Shown here piece after piece: positions 58,335 through 64,000 of a stretch of 64,000 nucleotides of DNA. Source of the DNA: Microbacterium terricola (GTDB taxonomy: Bacteria; Actinomycetota; Actinomycetes; Actinomycetales; Microbacteriaceae); NCBI RefSeq assembly GCF_027943945.1, contig NZ_AP027141.1, positions 3,162,001 to 3,226,000 of the forward strand, written 5' to 3'. Both the position numbers and the translations under genes were made by a program. How positions within the stretch are numbered: position 1 is the stretch's first letter; the number at the start of each line of letters is the position of its first letter. The notes under the pieces are model-generated. The model saw nothing but the letters and a program-made list of their open reading frames with translations, was not told the origin of the DNA and did not search any database.

Positions 58335-61253
58335 TCAGTTCTCCAGCAGGATCGTCTTGATCTCGAACGGCCCGAACGCGAGGCTCGAGAGGTCGACCTC
58401 GCCGGCCGGCCGCTCCATCAGGTCGGTCTCCACCGCGCGTCGGTGCGCGATGGTCGTGTGCAGCGCGGTCGTGGCCGGGCGCCCGAGACTCTCATAGAGC
58501 CTGACGATGATCCCGCTTCCGTCCTCGGCCCGCTTGAGCGTCTCGACGATCACGGCGTCTCCCGCGGTCTCCACAGCGCTCTCGAACGCGACCCCCTCGG
58601 CAACGAGCAGCGGGTTGTTCAGGCGGTAGCCCTCGGCGATCACGCCGGCGAGATCACCCGCCGCGAACGGCGTGAAGGCGTAGGTGAACTCGTGCGCGCC
58701 ACGGTCCGCCGTCTTGTCGGGGAAGGTCGGAGAGCGCAGCAGGTTGAGGCTCAGCAGCCCGTCCTTCGCCCGGTGGCCGTACTTGCTGTCGTTGAGCAGC
58801 GCGAATCCGGCCTCGTCGTCCTGCACGGCGATCCACTTGTGCGCGCAGATCTCGAACTGCGCCTTCTCCACCGAGTCCCGCTCGGTGGTCGGCCGTCCGA
58901 TGTGGCCGAACTGGATCTCGCACAGCGCTTCCGGCCCGTAGTGGCTCGGGAAGAACTCGGCACGCAGCATCCGGTGCTTCTCGTGCCAGTCCACGTGCGT
59001 CTCGAAGCGCACCACCGCGCTCTCGGCGTCGAGGATCACGCGCTGGTGGATCGTCACCTTGGGCGTGCGGTACACCTGGTACCGCACGACGGTCGGACCC
59101 TCGATCGCGGTGCGCACCTCGGATGCGGTGAGCACCGTCGACGGCAGGTCGCGGTACTTCTGGTCGATGTCCCATGCGTCGAACGGGAACTGGAACGGAT
59201 CGCTGAAGACGATCAGGCGGTTGAGGCCGGCGCCGGCGTGCTCGCGTCCCGCCGCATCCGTGCACGAGACGATCTCGCCGGTCGCGTCGAAGCGGAGGGT
59301 GAGCACGCCGTTCGTGAGGGTGTCGGCCGTGTACGCGAGCTCGGGTGTCGGCGGCGCGGGATGGAGGACGGATGCGGCATACGGACCGACCTCGGCGTGC
59401 ATCCACTCGTCGCCGGTCTTCACGAACTCGCGCCGGGCGAATCCGGTCAGGTTGATCGCCGACGGGCCGTCGCCCGTCGTCAGGCGTCCGCTGAGCTCGC
59501 CGATGTGCGCATCGAGAGCGTGGTCGATCTCCTGGTAGGTCTCGACCGCCTCGGTGTTGACGCGCGTGATCGAGGAGCCCGGGATGATGTCGTGGAACTG
59601 GTTGAGCAGCAGCGCCTTCCAGTGCGCGTCGAGCGCGTCAGTGCCGCCGCCGGTGAGCGCGGTGAGCGCCTCGGCGTTGTGGAGCTTCCGCTCGACGAGG
59701 CGGTTGTACTTCTTGATCGCACCCTGGGTCGTGTATGTGCCCTGATGGGTCTCGAGATAGAGCTCGCCGACGTGCGTGTGGGCGATGTCACGCTGCTCGA
59801 GCGCACGGAAGAAGCGATCGGCTGTCGAGTACTCGACCCGCGGCAGCCCGCGAAGGTCCTGCTCGCGGCGCGTGACCTCCAGGTGCACCTCGCCCGGCCC
59901 GCCGCCGCCGTCGCCCGCCCCGTAGACGAGCAGTGCGGATCCGAGGTCGCGCTCCTGGTATTGCCGGACGCCCTTGAGCAGCCCGTCGGCGGCGCCGCGG
60001 CTGTTGTAGTCGCCTTCCGGCGGCATGTGCACGAGCACCGTCGAGCCGTCGATGCCCTGCCAGTGGAAGGTGCGGTGCGGGAACACGTTGACCTTGTTCC
60101 ACGACAGCTTGATGGTCTGGAACCAGTCCATGCCGCTCTTGCGCAGGATCTGCGGAAGGTTGCCGTTGTACCCGAAGGTGTCGGGCAGCCAGCACAGCCG
60201 CATGTCCTCGCGGCCGAGCCCGAACTCCTCCTCCAGGAACCGGCGCCCGTGCAGCGCCTGGCGCACGAGCGACTCCCCGCTCGGCAGGTTGGTGTCCGGT
60301 TCGACCCAGAAGGCGCCCTGCAGCTCCATCCGGCCGGCGGCGACCGCATCCTTCATCCGCTCGAAGAGGGCGGGATGCTCCTGCTTCATCCACTGCATCT
60401 GCTGGGGCTGGCTGGTGCCGTAGATGTAGTCGTCGGTGCGGTCGATGTTCTTGAGGGCGTTGGCGTAGGTGCGTGCGGCCTTGCGGCGGGTCTCGCGCAG
60501 CGGCCAGAGCCACGCCATGTCGAGGTGTCCATGACCCACGGCGCTGTACACGAAGTCGCTGTCGGATGCTGCGGCCAGCGGTCCGGCGAGCGCACCGCGC
60601 GCGGCCCGGGCGTCTCCCGCGGTGAAGTGGCCGTAGGCCGCCCGCAGCGCCGCTTTGAGGTCGGCGGCGAGCGCGGGGTCCGCGGTCGCATCGGCGAGGA
60701 CGGCGAGCGTGAGGTAGTCGTAGTAGAGACCGAAGACGACGTCGTCGCGCCGCGCGAGGTGCGCGCCGTGGAACTTGGCCTTGCCGTAGTCGTAGAGCAG
60801 CCAGCCGTTGTACGCCACGTCGGCATAGAACTCGATGCGCCCCGTGCTCGTGTCCACGCCGTGCACGGGCCGGTGCTGACCGCCGGCGTGCGGCAGATCG
60901 CCCTGGATCCAGACGGTGCTCACGGAGTCGAGCACGTCTCCGGCTGCCGAATAGACGAGCCCCTCGCCGCGGATGCCGAGCATCACGACGACGTCGGAGG
61001 CCCCGGCCGGCACCTCGCCGGTGATGCGCAGCCAGGCGCAGTCGAACTTGGCGCCCCATGCGGTGCCGTCGCGCAGGGGGCGGAACCCGCCGCGGTCGAT
61101 CTCCGCGAACGCGATCGGCTCGTCGGAGCGCAGCACCTCGGCACGCAGGGGCGCGACCACGGTGTAGATGGCGTCGCGGATGCGGCGGAGGCGGCTGTAC
61201 TCGCGCGGCTGCCGCAGCGCATATCCGCCGAGTTCGGCGATCAGACCAGGCAT
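58335..61253 (-). CDS. GH38 alpha-mannosidase
   Basis: The 972-aa enzyme is a class II alpha-mannosidase. An N-terminal Ig-like region (KFDCAWLRITGEVPAGASDV) precedes the catalytic barrel: VGHGHLDMAWLWPLRETRRK (metal His/Asp), CWLPDTFGYNGNLPQILRKS (nucleophile Asp about residue 358) and QFHDIIPGSSITRVNTEAVE. The middle helical domain has QGTYTTQGAIKKYNRLVERK, and a long beta region completes it. It removes alpha-mannosyl residues. ATG 61253 is chosen because it starts 7 nt after the ABC ATPase stop. No signal peptide, so it acts in the cytosol on imported sugars. Confidence 0.93.
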   Translation of the reverse strand: MPGLIAELGGYALRQPREYSRLRRIRDAIYTVVAPLRAEVLRSDEPIAFAEIDRGGFRPLRDGTAWGAKFDCAWLRITGEVPAGASDVVVMLGIRGEGLVYSAAGDVLDSVSTVWIQGDLPHAGGQHRPVHGVDTSTGRIEFYADVAYNGWLLYDYGKAKFHGAHLARRDDVVFGLYYDYLTLAVLADATADPALAADLKAALRAAYGHFTAGDARAARGALAGPLAAASDSDFVYSAVGHGHLDMAWLWPLRETRRKAARTYANALKNIDRTDDYIYGTSQPQQMQWMKQEHPALFERMKDAVAAGRMELQGAFWVEPDTNLPSGESLVRQALHGRRFLEEEFGLGREDMRLCWLPDTFGYNGNLPQILRKSGMDWFQTIKLSWNKVNVFPHRTFHWQGIDGSTVLVHMPPEGDYNSRGAADGLLKGVRQYQERDLGSALLVYGAGDGGGGPGEVHLEVTRREQDLRGLPRVEYSTADRFFRALEQRDIAHTHVGELYLETHQGTYTTQGAIKKYNRLVERKLHNAEALTALTGGGTDALDAHWKALLLNQFHDIIPGSSITRVNTEAVETYQEIDHALDAHIGELSGRLTTGDGPSAINLTGFARREFVKTGDEWMHAEVGPYAASVLHPAPPTPELAYTADTLTNGVLTLRFDATGEIVSCTDAAGREHAGAGLNRLIVFSDPFQFPFDAWDIDQKYRDLPSTVLTASEVRTAIEGPTVVRYQVYRTPKVTIHQRVILDAESAVVRFETHVDWHEKHRMLRAEFFPSHYGPEALCEIQFGHIGRPTTERDSVEKAQFEICAHKWIAVQDDEAGFALLNDSKYGHRAKDGLLSLNLLRSPTFPDKTADRGAHEFTYAFTPFAAGDLAGVIAEGYRLNNPLLVAEGVAFESAVETAGDAVIVETLKRAEDGSGIIVRLYESLGRPATTALHTTIAHRRAVETDLMERPAGEVDLSSLAFGPFEIKTILLEN

Positions 61254-61260
61254 TCCGAGA

Positions 61261-62931
61261 TCAGCGCTGCCGCGTCGCGTTCCACGCCGTCCGCCGCGCA
61301 GCCTGCTCGACCGGATCGGGCACCGGCAGCGAGGCGATGAGCCGCTTCGTGTAGTCGTCCTGCGGGTTGCCGAGCACCTCGGCGGTGCGCCCTTCCTCGG
61401 CGATGCGGCCCTTGTGCAGGACCACGACGCGATGGGCGAGCAGGTCGACGACCGCGAGGTCGTGCGTGATGAACAGCGTCGCGAACCGGTACCGCTCCTG
61501 GATCTCGGCGAAGAGCTCGAGCACGCGCGCCTGCACCGACACGTCGAGCGCACTCGTCGGCTCGTCGGCGATGAGCAGCTTCGGGTCGAGCGCGAGCGCA
61601 CGGGCGAGCGAGGCGCGCTGGCGCTGACCGCCGGAGAGCTCGTGCGGGAACCGGTCGCCGTATGCGGCGGGCAGCTGCACCGCCTCGAGCAGCTCGTCGA
61701 CCTTGGGCCGTGCGTCGCGCGCATTCTTCGCGTCGGTGTGGACGAGGAGGGGCTCTGCGACGTTCTCCGCGATCGTGAGCAGCGGGTTGAAGCTCGTCGC
61801 GGGGTCCTGGAACACGAATCCGAGCTCACGCCGGCGCGCGCGGAAGGCCCGCTCCTTGACCCCGTTCATCTCGGTGCCGAGCACCCGCAGCGATCCGCCG
61901 CTGACCGGGGCCAGTCCGGCGATCGCACGACCGATGGTGGTCTTGCCCGAGCCGCTCTCGCCGACCAGACCGAGCACCTCGCCGGGTCCGATCCGGAAGC
62001 TCACGCTGTCGACGGCACGGAACGTCGGGCTGCCGAGGCGGCCCGGGTACTCGATGATGAGGCCGTTCGCCTCGACCACTGCGGTCTCGTCTGCTGACGC
62101 GGGGCGAGCCCGGTCCGCGATCTCGAGCCGCGGTACGGCGGCGAGGAGCTTCTTCGTGTACTCGTGCTGCGGGGCGGCGAAGAGGTCCTTCGCGAGCGCG
62201 GTCTCGACGACCTCGCCGTTGAGCATCACCGCGACGCGATCGGCGAGGTCGGCGACCACGCCCATGTTGTGGGTGATGAGGACGATGGCCGTGCCGGTCT
62301 CGTCGCGCAGGGTGCGCAGGAGTTCGAGGATCTCGGCCTGCACCGTCACATCCAGGGCCGTGGTCGGCTCGTCCGCCAGGATCACGGCCGGCTCGAGGGC
62401 GAGCGCCATCGCGATGACGATGCGCTGCTTCTGGCCGCCCGAGAACTGGTGCGGATAGTGGTTGACCCGGTGCTCGGGATCGGGGATGCCGACACGTCCG
62501 AGCATCTCGATGGCCTTTGCCTTCGCCTCGGCCTTCGTCATCTTGCGATGCGCCCGCATGCCCTCGATGAGCTGCCAGCCGACGGTGAACACCGGGTTCA
62601 GCGCCGTCGAGGGCTCCTGGAAGATCATGGCGGCCTTCGTGCCGCGCACCCGGCGGAGGTCGTCGTGGCTGAGCTTGGCGACATCGGTGCCGTCGAGGAT
62701 GACCGCGCCCTCGGTGGTGGCCGACTCGGGGAGGAGCCCGAGGATCGTGCGGGCGGTGACCGTCTTGCCCGAGCCGGACTCGCCGACGATCGCGAGCACC
62801 TCGCCGCGTCGCACATCGAGCGAGACGTTGCGCACGGCGCGGACGTCGCCGCCGTCGGTCGAGAACGTGACGTCCAGTCCGCGGATGTCGACGGCCAGGT
62901 CGTCGAGCGGGGTCTGCGCCGGTGAACTCAT
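61261..62931 (-). CDS. Fused double ATPase of an oligopeptide/oligosaccharide-type ABC transporter
   Basis: The 556-aa protein fuses two DppD/DppF-like ATPases. The first has Walker A GESGSGKTVTART, Q-loop FQEPSTALNPVFTVGW, signature FSGGQKQRIVIAM and Walker B ILADEPTTALDVT. The second has GESGSGKTTIGRA, VFQDPATSFNPLLTI, LSGGQRQRASLAR and LLIADEPTSALDVS. LPVPDPVEQAARRTAW ends it. ATG 62931 overlaps the permease stop. It drives uptake through the permeases encoded upstream. Confidence 0.93.
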   Translation of the reverse strand: MSSPAQTPLDDLAVDIRGLDVTFSTDGGDVRAVRNVSLDVRRGEVLAIVGESGSGKTVTARTILGLLPESATTEGAVILDGTDVAKLSHDDLRRVRGTKAAMIFQEPSTALNPVFTVGWQLIEGMRAHRKMTKAEAKAKAIEMLGRVGIPDPEHRVNHYPHQFSGGQKQRIVIAMALALEPAVILADEPTTALDVTVQAEILELLRTLRDETGTAIVLITHNMGVVADLADRVAVMLNGEVVETALAKDLFAAPQHEYTKKLLAAVPRLEIADRARPASADETAVVEANGLIIEYPGRLGSPTFRAVDSVSFRIGPGEVLGLVGESGSGKTTIGRAIAGLAPVSGGSLRVLGTEMNGVKERAFRARRRELGFVFQDPATSFNPLLTIAENVAEPLLVHTDAKNARDARPKVDELLEAVQLPAAYGDRFPHELSGGQRQRASLARALALDPKLLIADEPTSALDVSVQARVLELFAEIQERYRFATLFITHDLAVVDLLAHRVVVLHKGRIAEEGRTAEVLGNPQDDYTKRLIASLPVPDPVEQAARRTAWNATRQR

Positions 62932-63923
62932 CACTGCACCTCTCCGAGTTCTTCGCGTGCGGTCGGCTGGCTCGCGGCGACCGCGTCGGCCGGCGTCTGC
63001 TTGCTCGCGCGGCGGCGCGCGCGCAGGCGCGGGTCGGCGAGGTCGTTGAGGCTCTCGCCGATGAGCGTGATGCCGAGCACGGCGAACACGATGGCAAGGC
63101 CGGGCGGGATCGCCGTCCACCAGATGCCGGCGGCGACGTCGCTGATCGACTTGGAGAGGTCGTAGCCCCACTCGGCGGCGGCGGTCGGCTCGATGCCGAA
63201 GCCGAGGAAGCCGAGGGCTGCCAGCGTACTGATCGCCTCGGCCGCATTGAGCGTGACGATGATCGGCAGCGTGCGGGTCGAGTTGCGCAGGACGTGGCGG
63301 AACATGATGCGCGGGCTGGACGCGCCGATGACCTTGGCCGACTCGATGAACGCCTCAGCCTTCACCCGGACGACCTCGGCGCGCACGACGCGGAAGTACT
63401 GCGGGATGAACACGACCATGATCGACACCGCCGCGGCCATGACGCCGGGCCAGAGGCCGGACTGACCGCCGCTGATCGCGATCGCGACGAGGATCGCGAG
63501 CAGGAGCGTCGGGAAGGCGTAGATCGCGTCCGCGACGACGACGAGCGTGCGGTCGACCCAGCCGCCGAAGTATCCGGACACCAGTCCGAGGAAGATGCCG
63601 AGGAACACCGAGAGGACGAGCGAGACGACGACGACGAACAGGGCGGTCTGGGCACCCCAGATGACGCGCGACAGGACGTCGTAGCCGCCCACCGTCGTGC
63701 CGAGCCAGTGCGCGGCACTCGGCGGCTGCTGGGCGCCGAAGTTGCCGTCCGGACCGGAGAGCTGGTCGTAGCCGTACGGCGAGATCCACGGCGCGATGAT
63801 CGCGACCAGAAGGAACACACCGGTGATCACGAGGCCGGCCACCAGCATCCCGCGCTGGAAGCCCACGCTCTGGCGCAGCTGGTGGATGACCGGGACGCGG
63901 TCGATCAGTTTCTGCTTCGCCAT
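62931..63923 (-). CDS. ABC transporter permease (DppC-type)
   Basis: The 330-aa protein has the OppC N-terminal domain (FQRGMLVAGLVITGVFLLVA), then the MetI-like core: HWLGTTVGGYDVLSRVIWGA, FIESAKVIGASSPRIMFRHV (EAA loop) and STLAALGFLGFGIEPTAAAE. About six membrane helices. The start is 1 nt after the upstream permease stop. With the fused ATPase and GH38 it points to import of peptides or, more likely here, oligosaccharides. Confidence 0.93.
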   Translation of the reverse strand: MAKQKLIDRVPVIHQLRQSVGFQRGMLVAGLVITGVFLLVAIIAPWISPYGYDQLSGPDGNFGAQQPPSAAHWLGTTVGGYDVLSRVIWGAQTALFVVVVSLVLSVFLGIFLGLVSGYFGGWVDRTLVVVADAIYAFPTLLLAILVAIAISGGQSGLWPGVMAAAVSIMVVFIPQYFRVVRAEVVRVKAEAFIESAKVIGASSPRIMFRHVLRNSTRTLPIIVTLNAAEAISTLAALGFLGFGIEPTAAAEWGYDLSKSISDVAAGIWWTAIPPGLAIVFAVLGITLIGESLNDLADPRLRARRRASKQTPADAVAASQPTAREELGEVQ

Positions 63924-63924
63924 G

Positions 63925-64000
63925 TCAGAACCTCAGTCTCGGGTCGAGGAACGCCGCGATGACGTCGACGACGAAGTTTGTGAGCGCGACGATGATGGCG
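63925..64000 (-). CDS. ABC transporter permease (DppB-type), C-terminal end only
   Basis: The last 25 codons read AIIVALTNFVVDVIAAFLDP then RLRF and stop at 63925. This ending is typical of the first permease of dipeptide-type transporters, where NFxVDxxYxxLDPRxR is conserved. The rest lies beyond the window edge. Confidence 0.85.
   Translation of the reverse strand, partial: AIIVALTNFVVDVIAAFLDPRLRF

Overview
The window is a stretch of chromosome from a high-GC actinobacterium, most likely a Microbacterium or close relative (Microbacteriaceae). Reasons: G+C near 70 percent by eye, frequent GTG starts, a short HU-type DNA-binding protein, the actinobacterial order rpsF-ssb-rpsR-rplI-dnaB, a pat/bkdABC cluster, DHA2-type exporters, and protein sequences that look microbacterial. 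The species name is an inference. No tRNA, rRNA, IS element, prophage or CRISPR array was recognised.

Layout. 1-9100: accessory housekeeping genes (an Imm5-like/methyltransferase fusion, an aminoglycoside phosphotransferase-like kinase, a broken secreted-protein gene, PAP2 phosphatase, DUF1206 protein, an SDR/EamA/serine-hydrolase-like group) ending in a haem-iron pair (DUF2470 protein and haem oxygenase) with a DtxR/IdeR-type box. 9100-20700: PIF1-like helicase, a CopD-CtaG copper/oxidase assembly protein, HU, a TetR/hydrolase divergon, an HSL-type esterase flanked by palindromic repeats, the zinc-free ribosomal genes rpmB-rpmG-rpsN, a 3-methyladenine glycosylase and a DHA2 exporter. 20659-26969: one compact minus-strand operon of overlapping genes, znuA-znuC-znuB-zur, then a CECGN permease, a His-rich TIGR03943 protein and a secreted beta-propeller-like protein, behind a Zur-box promoter. 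27100-38400: pat-bkdA-bkdB-bkdC, a WXG100-like/hydrolase pair, LMW phosphatase and purB. 38500-51300: mixed metabolism and regulation (oxidoreductase, sugar dehydrogenase, TetR/YhgE operon, DUF2975/Xre pair, AraC regulator, hemerythrin, S51 peptidase, SelO). 51267-54872: replication and ribosomal block dnaB, rplI, rpsR, ssb, rpsF, with DnaA boxes and a candidate S6:S18 leader. 54984-64000: a glycosyltransferase/TetR divergon and a catabolic operon (peptide/oligosaccharide-type ABC transporter, GH38 alpha-mannosidase, GPH permease) that runs off the end.

How the parts work together. Three metal circuits are visible: zinc uptake under Zur, haem iron release under a probable DtxR/IdeR operator, and copper/oxidase assembly. 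Pat and the branched-chain keto acid dehydrogenase plausibly make acyl-CoA primers from amino acids. The GH38 operon plausibly imports and trims mannosides.

Structure beyond genes. A TAnnnT hexamer lies exactly 6 nt upstream of the start codon of at least thirteen genes on both strands, the signature of leaderless transcripts. Two families of 60-80 bp imperfect palindromes recur between genes. Several ribosomal-protein and HU leaders carry strong stem-loops. No single new defence or mobile system stands out; the best candidates for something undescribed are the extended zinc operon, the WXG100-like/hydrolase pair, the Imm5-like/methyltransferase fusion and the palindromic repeats.
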